This document shows, piece by piece, positions 1 to 9,814 of a stretch of 64,000 bases of DNA (position 1 is the first letter of the stretch; every line of letters begins with the position of its first letter). The stretch lies in contig NZ_JAJKLK010000003.1 in the NCBI RefSeq assembly GCF_020982545.1, forward strand, positions 372,001 through 436,000, given 5' to 3'. The DNA is from Streptomyces sp. MNU76 (GTDB lineage: Bacteria; Actinomycetota; Actinomycetes; Streptomycetales; Streptomycetaceae). Below the pieces are notes generated by a model that saw only the letters and a program-made list of their open reading frames with translations, did not search any database and was not told the DNA's origin. A program made the position numbers and the translations under genes.

Positions 1-1
1 C

Positions 2-1102
2 GTCGAGCACGCGCAGCACCGGGCCGACCAGTCCGCCAAGGCCGCGCTCAAGGCGTCCATGCGCTCCATCCAGGCCCTCGCCAACGAGCAGCAGATGTCC
101 ATCTCCGAGATGCAGGAGCGGCACGACGACCCCGACGTGCTGCGCGACCTCCTCGAAGTCGACCACACCAACGCCCAGTTCGGGCGGCGCGCCCAGGCCA
201 TCGCCGTCCTCTGCGGCTCCTGGCCGGGCCGGCAGCGGGCCACCTCCCCGCTCGTCGAGGTCGCCCGGGGCGCCACCTCGCGCATCCGCGACTACCGGCG
301 CGTCCGCGTCCACGGCCAGGTCGACCTCGCGGTGGAGAGCCGCGCCGTGGAACCGGTCGTCCTCGTGCTCGCCGAGCTCCTCGACAACGCCGCCCGGCAC
401 TCCCAGCCCAACACCACCGTCGAGGTCAACGTCCAGACCGTGCACAACGGCGCCTGCGTGATCGTCGACGACGCCGGTGTCGGTATGGACGCCCACGGCG
501 TGCGGCGCGCCACCCTGCTGCTCTCCGGCGACGCCGAGGTGGACGTCACCCGCCTCGACGACCCGCCCCAGTTCGGCTTCGCCGTCATCGGGATGCTCGC
601 CCGGCGCTACGGATTCACCGTCTCCGTGGACACGCGCTCCCCGTACGGCGGTGTCCGCGCCGTCGCCTTCCTGCCCACCGCGCTGCTCACCCACGTGGAC
701 CCCGCCGCCCCGGAGCCGCGACTCGCCCGTACGCCCGTGACCGAGGCCGCCCCCGGCCCCCGCCCGGCGACCGTCGAGACCGCCCCCGCCGCGACCACCG
801 AGGGCGGACTGCCCAAGCGCCGTCGACGCACCCCCAGGCGGACCGGCGCCCCGGAACCGGAGCCCGTGGCACGGGCCGAGGAGCCCCCCGGCCGCTCTCC
901 CGAGGAGAACGCCCGCCTCATGGGCGCCTTCGCCCGCGGCACCCGGTTCGGCCGCGCGGCGGGACGCATCCTCGACGAGGAGGAGTACGTGCCGAACCGC
1001 GACGGTGACCGCGACCGCGACCGCGACCGCGACGGTGACCGTGACGGTGATCGCGCCGCGGCGCCCACCCCCCACCAGAACGAAGGGACCCCCCACGCAT
1101 GA
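2..1102 (+). CDS. cvnA: Conservon sensor histidine-kinase-like protein CvnA (5' partial)
   Basis: The frame is already open at the window edge, so the N-terminus and its expected membrane segments lie upstream. Visible is a DH..R.RR-type dimerisation helix (EVDHTNAQFGRRAQ), then a GHKL ATPase domain with the N box ELLDNAARHS and the G1 box VDDAGVGMD. The last ~100 residues are low complexity, Pro/Arg-rich, ending in an Asp-Arg repeat built on a hexanucleotide. The ATGA overlap with the next gene and the gene order B-C-D-E identify it as CvnA, the membrane sensor of a conservon, which in S. coelicolor forms a eukaryotic G-protein-coupled-like complex with CvnB-D. The ligand is unknown. Confidence 0.9.
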   Translation, partial: VEHAQHRADQSAKAALKASMRSIQALANEQQMSISEMQERHDDPDVLRDLLEVDHTNAQFGRRAQAIAVLCGSWPGRQRATSPLVEVARGATSRIRDYRRVRVHGQVDLAVESRAVEPVVLVLAELLDNAARHSQPNTTVEVNVQTVHNGACVIVDDAGVGMDAHGVRRATLLLSGDAEVDVTRLDDPPQFGFAVIGMLARRYGFTVSVDTRSPYGGVRAVAFLPTALLTHVDPAAPEPRLARTPVTEAAPGPRPATVETAPAATTEGGLPKRRRRTPRRTGAPEPEPVARAEEPPGRSPEENARLMGAFARGTRFGRAAGRILDEEEYVPNRDGDRDRDRDRDGDRDGDRAAAPTPHQNEGTPHA

Positions 1103-1512
1103 TCGAGCCCACGAACAACGAGCTGGGCTGGATGCTCGACGACGTGCTGAAGGTCCCCGAGGCGCGGCACGCCATCCTGCTCTCCGCCGACGGCATGCTT
1201 CGCGCCCACTCCGCCGACATCGACCGCGACGACGCCGAGCGCCTCGCCGCCGGGCTCTCGGGGCTGCAGTCCATCAGCCGCAGCACCTCCGAGTTCTGCG
1301 GCCCCGCCGACCGCCCGTGGCGACAGACCCTGATCGAGTTCGGACACGGCTTCGTCTTCCTCGTCGCGGCCGGCGAGGGCGCCTATCTCGCGGTCTCCAC
1401 CGGCGACGAGGTCGACATGGAGGCGGTGACGTACCGCATGCACAAGCTCGTCGACCGCCTCGGCAAGGAACTGACCAGCCCGGCACGGCTGGACACGGGC
1501 AGCAGGGCATGA
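1099..1512 (+). CDS. cvnB: Conservon roadblock/LC7 domain protein CvnB
   Basis: The 137-residue protein is a single roadblock/LC7 (MglB-like) fold: ELGWMLDDVLKVPEARHAILLSADGM at the N-terminus, then the typical amphipathic GLSGLQSISR helix. In other conservons CvnB binds the GTPase CvnD and may regulate nucleotide turnover. Its ATG overlaps the cvnA stop (ATGA) and its own TGA overlaps the cvnC ATG, so the three are translationally coupled. Confidence 0.92.
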   Translation: MIEPTNNELGWMLDDVLKVPEARHAILLSADGMLRAHSADIDRDDAERLAAGLSGLQSISRSTSEFCGPADRPWRQTLIEFGHGFVFLVAAGEGAYLAVSTGDEVDMEAVTYRMHKLVDRLGKELTSPARLDTGSRA

Positions 1513-1901
1513 CCCCCCGCCGGCCACGGGGGCGACTGGTGCGGTCGTACGTCGTCACCGACGGCCGCGCCCACCCGACCCGCAACACCCTGGACCTGGT
1601 CACGCTGCTGGTCGCCGCGACCGATCTGCCGCTGACCGGGCTCAGTCCGGAGAAGCGCCGGATGATGGACCTGTGCCGGCCCGGCTCGCTCTCCCTGGCC
1701 GAGGTGGCGAGCCGTCTGGAACTGCCGGTCAGCGTGACCAAGGTGCTGGTCGCCGACCTCATGGACAGCGGCCACATCGTCACCCGCGCCTCGTCCCCCG
1801 CGCTCGAACAGGCTCGCGCGGGTGCCTCCCTCCCGGCCGCCCGGCCGTCCGACGCGAACATCCTCCAGGAGGTCCTCGATGGGCTCCGCGCCCGCCTCTG
1901 A
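1509..1901 (+). CDS. cvnC: Conservon DUF742 protein CvnC
   Basis: This is a 130-residue DUF742 protein. The frame stays open for about 500 bases upstream, inside cvnA/B, but the ATG at 1509 overlapping the cvnB stop is the sensible start and gives the family's usual length. Recognisable blocks are RLVRSYVVTDGRAHPTRNTLDLVT and the winged-helix-like LAEVASRLELPVSVTKVLVADL. CvnC is the third component of the conservon complex; its biochemical role is unclear. The gene runs 23 bases into cvnD. Confidence 0.92.
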   Translation: MTPRRPRGRLVRSYVVTDGRAHPTRNTLDLVTLLVAATDLPLTGLSPEKRRMMDLCRPGSLSLAEVASRLELPVSVTKVLVADLMDSGHIVTRASSPALEQARAGASLPAARPSDANILQEVLDGLRARL

Positions 1902-2481
1902 CGACGTCTATCTGCGGCCCACGGTGAGAACGGCGGCCAAGCTGCTGGTCGTCGGTCACTTCGCGGTCGGCAAGACCACGTTCGTCGGCACGCTCTCCGA
2001 GATCCGGCCGCTGCGCACCGAGGAGGTCATGACCGAGGCCGGCGCGCTCGTCGACGACCTCGCCGGCACCCGTGACAAGACCACCACCACGGTCGCCATG
2101 GACTTCGGGCGGCTCACCCTCGACGACTCCCTGGTGCTCTACCTGTTCGGCACCCCCGGACAGCAGCGCTTCACCAGGCTCTGGCAGGACATGACCCGCG
2201 GCGCCCTCGGCGCGCTGGTCCTCGCCGACACCCGCAGGCTGTCCCACTCCTTCGAGGTGATGGGCGTCCTGGAGGAGCTCGACCTGCCGTACGCCGTCGC
2301 CGTCAACGACTTCGACGGCGCGCCCGTGCACGGCCTGGACGAGGTGCGCGAAGCGCTCGACCTGCTGGACGAGACGCCGCTGGTGCGCTGCGACGCCCGT
2401 GACCCGGACTCCTCCACCCGGGCGCTGATCGCCCTCGTCGCATACCTCCTGGACCGCAAGACCGAACTGGAGCCCGCGTGA
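1879..2481 (+). CDS. cvnD: Conservon small GTPase CvnD
   Basis: This 200-residue Ras-like/MglA-type GTPase has a P-loop GHFAVGKT near residues 26-33, a switch/G3 region FGTPGQQRF where Gln-Gln replaces a more usual arrangement, and VNDFD in place of NKxD as the G4 element. A longer open frame exists to 1822, but the ATG at 1879 has an AGGAGG Shine-Dalgarno just upstream and matches the normal MGS start of the family. CvnD is the GTP-binding switch of the conservon. Its stop overlaps the GTG start of the P450 gene, so all five genes form one translation-coupled operon. Confidence 0.93.
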   Translation: MGSAPASDDVYLRPTVRTAAKLLVVGHFAVGKTTFVGTLSEIRPLRTEEVMTEAGALVDDLAGTRDKTTTTVAMDFGRLTLDDSLVLYLFGTPGQQRFTRLWQDMTRGALGALVLADTRRLSHSFEVMGVLEELDLPYAVAVNDFDGAPVHGLDEVREALDLLDETPLVRCDARDPDSSTRALIALVAYLLDRKTELEPA

Positions 2482-3989
2482 CCCCCGCACCGCAGTCCGG
2501 TCCCTCCGACCCTCTCGGTCCATCCGGCACATCCGACACATCCGGCCCGTCAGGTCCATCCGGTCCGCCGCCGGGTTGTCCGGCCCACCAGCCCATGTAC
2601 GGGCCGGAGTTCGCCGCCGACCCGGCCGCGTTCTACAGGAGGGTGCGCGCGACCGGCCCGACCGCACCCGTCGAGCTGGCCCCCGGCGTACGGGCCACGC
2701 TGGTCACCTCCTACGACGCCGCCCTGCACGTGCTGCGCAGCACGGAGACCTTCTCCAAGGACCCACGCCGCTGGAACGACCTCGCGGACGGAACCGTCCC
2801 CCCGGACAGCCCTGTCGTCCCGATGATGATGTACCGGCCCAACGCCCTGTTCTCCGACGGGGAGGAGCACCGGCGGCTGCGCGGTGCCATCACCGACAGC
2901 ATCGCCCGCGTCGAGCCCAACACCCTGCGCGGCTATGTCGAACGCAGCGCCGACACCCTCATCGACCGGTTCGCGCCCATGGGCGAGGCGGACCTCCTGG
3001 GGGAGTACGCCCAGGTGGTGCCCCTGCTGGTCTTCAACCACCTCTTCGGCTGTCCGGCCGAGCTGGGGCTGAAGCTGGTCGAGGGCATGTCCGGCATCTT
3101 CGACGGGGTGGACGCCGAGCGCGCGAACGAGCTGCTCACCACCACGCTCTTCGAGCTGGTCATGCTCAAGCGGAAGCAGCCCGGGGCCGACGTGACGTCC
3201 TGGCTCACCCTGCACCCGGCGGGACTCACCGACGAGGAGATGATCCACACCCTCGTCGTGCTCATGGGCGCGGGCACCGAGCCGCAGCAGAACCTCATCG
3301 CCAACGCGCTGCGGCTGCTGCTCTCCGACGACCGGTTCGCCGGTGATCTGTCCGGGGGCAGCCTCCCCGTGGAGGACGCGCTCGACGAGGTGCTGTGGAC
3401 CGATCCGCCGATGGCCAACTACGCCGTGCACTACCCGAAGCGGGACGTGGTGTACGAGGGCGCGCTGCTGAGGGCCGGCGATCCGCTGGTCGTCTCGCTG
3501 GCGGCGGCCAACACCGACCCGGCCCTGACGAGCGATCAGCGGACGGGCAACCGGGCCCACTTGGCGTGGAGCGCGGGCCCGCACAACTGCCCCGCGCAGA
3601 GCGAGGCCCGGCTGATCGCGTCGGTGGCGGTGGAGAAGCTCCTGGACCGGCTGCCCGACGTCGATCTCGCCGTGCCCGTGGAGGCGTTGGAATGGCGCCC
3701 GGGCCCCTTCCACCGGGCCCTGGCGGCACTGCCGGTGACCTTCCCGCCGACGACGACGGTGGTCACGCAGCCCCCACGCCCCAGGCCGGCCACCCCGAAC
3801 CGCCCCCAGGGCCCGAACGGCACCCCGGCCCCCGCCCCGCCCGCCCGAGAAACGGCTGGTCCCGCCTACTGGCCTGGTGGCGCGGAGAGTAGGGGGCCGC
3901 GCCCCCGGCGGTGGCAACCCGGGCCGGGAAGAGGCGGCAGGGCCGGCGCCGGGCTTCGTCAGGTGCGGCGGACCGGTAGGTGGCGGTGA
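2478..3989 (+). CDS. cvnE: Conservon-associated atypical cytochrome P450 (CYP157-like, no ExxR) CvnE
   Basis: The 503-residue P450 starts at a GTG overlapping the cvnD stop. The heme-thiolate loop is WSAGPHNCPAQ (Cys about 371). The K-helix motif expected to be ExxR reads EVLW (about 304-307), and the I-helix reads AGTEPQ (about 265-270), lacking the usual Thr. Loss of ExxR is the published hallmark of the CYP157 family, several of whose genes sit in conservons beside a CYP154 gene. The N-terminal 30 residues are Ser/Gly/Pro-rich. A ~60-residue Pro/Arg-rich tail overlaps the convergent P450 gene by 31 bases, so the true end of function may be earlier. Catalytic competence cannot be assumed. 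Confidence 0.88.
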   Translation: MTPAPQSGPSDPLGPSGTSDTSGPSGPSGPPPGCPAHQPMYGPEFAADPAAFYRRVRATGPTAPVELAPGVRATLVTSYDAALHVLRSTETFSKDPRRWNDLADGTVPPDSPVVPMMMYRPNALFSDGEEHRRLRGAITDSIARVEPNTLRGYVERSADTLIDRFAPMGEADLLGEYAQVVPLLVFNHLFGCPAELGLKLVEGMSGIFDGVDAERANELLTTTLFELVMLKRKQPGADVTSWLTLHPAGLTDEEMIHTLVVLMGAGTEPQQNLIANALRLLLSDDRFAGDLSGGSLPVEDALDEVLWTDPPMANYAVHYPKRDVVYEGALLRAGDPLVVSLAAANTDPALTSDQRTGNRAHLAWSAGPHNCPAQSEARLIASVAVEKLLDRLPDVDLAVPVEALEWRPGPFHRALAALPVTFPPTTTVVTQPPRPRPATPNRPQGPNGTPAPAPPARETAGPAYWPGGAESRGPRPRRWQPGPGRGGRAGAGLRQVRRTGRWR

Positions 3990-5206
3990 CCGTTGGAGAT
4001 GAAGGACTCCACGTGACCCAACTGGTCCTCCGTGGCCACCAGTTCCAGTGCCGGGAAGCGGGCGAAGAGTGCCGGGAGTGCGATGCGGGCCTCCAGGCGG
4101 CCGAGCGGCGCGCCCAGGCAGTGGTGGACCCCGTGGCCGAAGGCGAGGTGTTCCTTGTCGGCCCGGGTGACGTCGAAGGCGTCGGCCTCCTTCCCGTGCC
4201 GCTCGGGGTCGCGTCCGGCGGCGGCGTACGCGGCCAGGATCGGCTCACCCTTGGCGATCACCACCCCCTCGGGCCCGCCCAGCTCGGCGAGGGCGAGGTC
4301 CTCCACGGCGTAGCGCAGCGGCAGGCTCGCCACCGGCGCCTGCGTCCGTAGCGTCTCCTCGATCACGTCGTCCCAGGTCGCCCGGCCCTCCCGGACATGG
4401 GCGAGCTGCTCGGGGTGGGTCAGCAGGGCGTGGACGGCCTGGTCGAGGAGGTTGACGGTGGTCTCGTGCCCGGCACTGATCATCAGCACCAGCGTGTCGA
4501 TGAGTTCTTGCTCGCTGAGCCGGGTCTCGTCCTCGTCGCGGGCGGAGATCAGCCCGGAGGTGAGGTCGTCGCCGGGCGACTCCCGCTTGGCGGCGACGAG
4601 TTCGGCCAGCACGGCCTGCAACCGCCCGAACGCGGCGGTCATCTCACCGGGATCGGCGGAGGTGTCGAAGATCCTGTCCACCAACTCCCGCAGTTCCAGA
4701 CCCCGTTCCTCGGGCAGCCCGAAGAGTTCGGTGATCACCTGGATCGGCAGCGGATAGCAGAACTCCTCCCGCAGATCGACGGTCCCGGCGCGCCCGAAGC
4801 CCTCCTCGATCCGGTCCAGCAGCCCTTTGGTGATCTCCTCGATACGCGGCTGGAGGGCGTTGGTGCGGCGCGCGGTGAACGCCTTGGCGACCAGCGTGCG
4901 CAGCCGTTTGTGGTCCCCGCCGTACGCGGTGAACATGTTCTGCACGGCGACCCAGGTGAACAGCGGCCACTCCGGCGTGATCTCACCGGCGGCGAACCGC
5001 GGCCAGTGCTGTCGCGCGTCCTTCGACACCCGGGGGTCGGTGAGCAGCCGCTTGAGCAGCTCGGGGCTGCTGACGGCCCAGGCCTCGACGGCCGGCGGCC
5101 CCGGCAGCACGACCCGGGTCGCCGGACCCGTCTCGCGGATGCGGGCGGCCTCGCCGTGGATGTCACGGCCGGTCGGGTCGATCACTAAGGGGCTCGGGTG
5201 GCCCAT
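3959..5206 (-). CDS. Cytochrome P450 (CYP154-like), convergent with cvnE
   Basis: A canonical soluble bacterial P450 of 415 residues: I-helix AGHETT (245-250), K-helix ETLR (284-287), heme loop FGHGVHHCLG with Cys 363. It would hydroxylate a small hydrophobic substrate using ferredoxin-delivered electrons; no redox partner gene is in the window. The start at 5206 (MGHPSP) is preceded by CCAGGAGG eight bases upstream and is preferred over an in-frame ATG at 5251. Position opposite an ExxR-less P450 at the end of a conservon matches the CYP157/CYP154 pairing known in Streptomyces. Subfamily assignment is inferred from context. Confidence 0.9.
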   Translation of the reverse strand: MGHPSPLVIDPTGRDIHGEAARIRETGPATRVVLPGPPAVEAWAVSSPELLKRLLTDPRVSKDARQHWPRFAAGEITPEWPLFTWVAVQNMFTAYGGDHKRLRTLVAKAFTARRTNALQPRIEEITKGLLDRIEEGFGRAGTVDLREEFCYPLPIQVITELFGLPEERGLELRELVDRIFDTSADPGEMTAAFGRLQAVLAELVAAKRESPGDDLTSGLISARDEDETRLSEQELIDTLVLMISAGHETTVNLLDQAVHALLTHPEQLAHVREGRATWDDVIEETLRTQAPVASLPLRYAVEDLALAELGGPEGVVIAKGEPILAAYAAAGRDPERHGKEADAFDVTRADKEHLAFGHGVHHCLGAPLGRLEARIALPALFARFPALELVATEDQLGHVESFISNGHRHLPVRRT

Positions 5207-5396
5207 GGGGGTCCTCCTGGGTCGAAGACGGTCCAACAGCGCAACGTGCAAGCCCGGTCACGCTACGGCTCGACGGCACGGCCGGGCGAGATCGTGTCCC
5301 GCGCGCTGCGTACGACGGCAACTTCCCTGCGCGTACTCGCAAGTCGGCCGCGGAGACCGCTCCTAGGATCGGGCCCACCCCCCCCATGAAGAGCCG

Positions 5397-5789
5397 GTGA
5401 GTTCCATGATGGTCAGCAGGGCCCCGCGCTGGATGTGTGCCTACAGTCCCGAAGTACGCACCGTGCCCGCCGGGCGGTGGTGGAACGCCGTACGGGTGCC
5501 GGTGGCCCTCGGCGCGCCGGCCCTCGCGTCCCTCGGGGACGAGAGCGGCGCCGTCATCAAGGACGGCTACGGCGGCATCATGTACTGGCTGGTCCCGCCG
5601 GGCGACGCGTCCGCCTGGCACCTGCCCGACGTCCAGGTCCTCGGCCGGGGCAGTCACGTGGCCGTCCCGCCGCTACGCCGTACCGCCGGCCCCGGCCTCT
5701 ACTGGCGCGTCCCGCTCACCCACGACACCTACTGGACGAACACGGCCCGGCTGCACCGGGCGCTGACGACAGCGTCGGCTCCCCTGTGA
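5397..5789 (+). CDS. Small conserved Streptomyces-type hypothetical protein
   Basis: A 130-residue soluble protein with no recognised domain. Trp/Tyr-rich blocks such as GGIMYWLVPPG and GLYWRVPLTHDTYW recur in short streptomycete proteins of unknown function that I have seen annotated only as hypothetical. The start is uncertain: GTG at 5397 or ATG at 5406, neither with a strong Shine-Dalgarno. Codon usage is typical of the region. It is followed by a copy of the dispersed intergenic repeat and then by the convergent DUF6114 gene. Confidence 0.65.
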   Translation: MSSMMVSRAPRWMCAYSPEVRTVPAGRWWNAVRVPVALGAPALASLGDESGAVIKDGYGGIMYWLVPPGDASAWHLPDVQVLGRGSHVAVPPLRRTAGPGLYWRVPLTHDTYWTNTARLHRALTTASAPL

Positions 5790-5810
5790 ACGCCGAACCC
5801 CGCACCCCCC

Positions 5811-5840
5811 AGGGGCACGGGGAACCGCGCGAACCACCAC
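5811..5840 (+). repeat. Dispersed GC-rich intergenic repeat, copy A
   Basis: AGGGGCACGGGGAACCGCGC followed by GAACCACCAC lies between two convergent genes. It is a diverged copy of an element found at six other places in the window, core GGGGCGCGGGGAACTGCGCG, usually at gene 3' ends. Confidence 0.6.
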
Positions 5841-5869
5841 AACGGCCGGTACCCGCCGAACAACCGCGA

Positions 5870-8340
<2,471 letters not shown>

Positions 8341-8354
8341 CCGCACCAGCAGGT

Positions 8355-8382
8355 CGGTCACCGGTCCGGCGGTCGGTGACCG
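8355..8382. terminator. Bidirectional terminator-like hairpin
   Basis: Perfect arms CGGTCACCG and CGGTGACCG flank a 10-base loop between two convergent genes. There is no U-tract, as is common in Streptomyces terminators. Confidence 0.6.
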
Positions 8383-8444
8383 GCCCGAGGCGCTGACCGG
8401 TCGTCCGGCCGGCGCCTCGATCGGCGGCCCGGTCGCTTGCCCGA

Positions 8445-9470
8445 TCAGCCGTCGACGCGAGAGCGGCGCCCTCGTCCGCGGAGGAGGAGGGCGGCGCCCA
8501 CGGTGAGCACCAGGACCGTGGCGCCGCCCGCCACCAGCGGTACGGAGGTGCCGCTTTCGTCGGTCGTGGAGGCGACGGGACTGCCGACGTCGGCCGCCCG
8601 CGCCTCGCCCCCGGCGTCGTCGGGGCCGGCGGCCGGTGCCTCGGTGGACGGTGTCGGCGTCGGCGCTGTCGTCGCGGGCCGGGGCTTCTCCTCGCTCGCC
8701 TTCCCGGTGGCCGGCTTCCCGGCCGCGGTCTCCTCGTCCTCGGCCAGTGTCCCGTCCGAACTCCCGCCGTCCGAACCGGAGTCGGCCTGTTTCGCCTTCG
8801 GGAACACCACGTCCGAGCACGAGTAGTAGGTGTCGACCGTGCTCGTGTTCTGCCAGATCGTGTAGAGCACATGGTGCCCGGCCCGATCGGCCGGCAGCTT
8901 CGCCGAGAACCGGTACGAGCCGTTCCGCAGCGGCGGGTCGGTGAGCGAGGCGAACGGCTCCTCGGGCAGATCGGACCACTTCAGCGGCTTCGTGGGGTCG
9001 TACCCCGGCTTCGTCAGGAACAGCTTGAAGGTGCCGGTGTGCGGGATCGTCGACCGGTACGTCAGATCCAGCGTGGCCCCGGGGGAGAGGCGGGTCGAGG
9101 GCCAGTCGGCGCGGGCCAGGTCGAGCCCCTGGTAGGCCGCGAGCCCTCCGCTGCACAGCCGTCCGTCGGGGACGACCTCCCGGTCCCGCCCGTACACACC
9201 GGCGATCCGCATGTTGTCCCACGCGGTGAAGGGCGCCCCGTTCGCGGCGACGGCGGCCTCGCACGCCGCCGTGCCCTGACTGTCCCCCTCCGGCGAGCAC
9301 GCCGAGACCCGGCTCACCGGATCCGTCGGCGCACCGTGCGCAAAAGCTGGTCCGGCGGCGCCCACGGTGAGAAGCAGAGGGGCCACCGCGGTGGCCGCGG
9401 CGGCCATGACGACGGCGCGGCGGCCGGTGCCACGACGGGCGGTCGCGCGGTGGGCGGACAAGCGGTACAT
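8445..9470 (-). CDS. Membrane-anchored lytic polysaccharide monooxygenase (AA10)
   Basis: A signal peptide with a basic N-region ends at GPAFA, leaving His45 as the mature N-terminus (HGAPTDPVSR). This is the N-terminal His of the copper histidine brace. The second brace His lies in AGHHVLYTIWQ and the axial aromatic in TYYSCSD. Such enzymes oxidatively cleave chitin or cellulose. After the catalytic domain comes a Ser/Thr/Pro/Glu-rich linker of ~90 residues and a C-terminal hydrophobic segment (VPLVAGGATVLVLTVGAALL) ending in RGRGRRSR, so the enzyme is probably tethered to the membrane rather than released; no LPxTG is present. Start chosen at 9470 (MYRLSAH). Confidence 0.88.
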   Translation of the reverse strand: MYRLSAHRATARRGTGRRAVVMAAAATAVAPLLLTVGAAGPAFAHGAPTDPVSRVSACSPEGDSQGTAACEAAVAANGAPFTAWDNMRIAGVYGRDREVVPDGRLCSGGLAAYQGLDLARADWPSTRLSPGATLDLTYRSTIPHTGTFKLFLTKPGYDPTKPLKWSDLPEEPFASLTDPPLRNGSYRFSAKLPADRAGHHVLYTIWQNTSTVDTYYSCSDVVFPKAKQADSGSDGGSSDGTLAEDEETAAGKPATGKASEEKPRPATTAPTPTPSTEAPAAGPDDAGGEARAADVGSPVASTTDESGTSVPLVAGGATVLVLTVGAALLLRGRGRRSRVDG

Positions 9471-9814
9471 CCGTACGTCCGATCCATGGAGGTCGAGGGC
9501 TGACGGTCGGTGCACCGTGTCGTACGGGACCCATGAGCGCCGCGTTCAACGCCCCGAGCCTGTTCGACCGGCCGGATCCGGCCGGCGGGCCGTGCGGCGG
9601 CAGAGCGACGGCAAAACCGGCGAAGCGGCACATCGAGCCCCGACTCCCGGGCGGCGTAGGGGAGTTCCCCGGGGGTCGAGGGTTTTCCCCGTATCCGCAT
9701 GACCTGGGCTTTGCCTAATGTCATCGCACAGCCGAACCATAGGTAACCCCTGGTGGGACGGCCCGCGCTTGGCCGGTTTCTGCGCCAACCCTTTCCGGAC
9801 CCCCCGCCGCTTCG
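9471..9814. other. Divergent intergenic region between LPMO and S8 protease genes
   Basis: These 344 bases hold the promoters of two secreted-protein genes. I see no credible gene. The right half (GGGTTTTCCCCGTATCC, then CTTTGCCTAATGTCATC) is lower in GC than its surroundings. Long open frames on either strand lack recognisable content. Confidence 0.55.
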
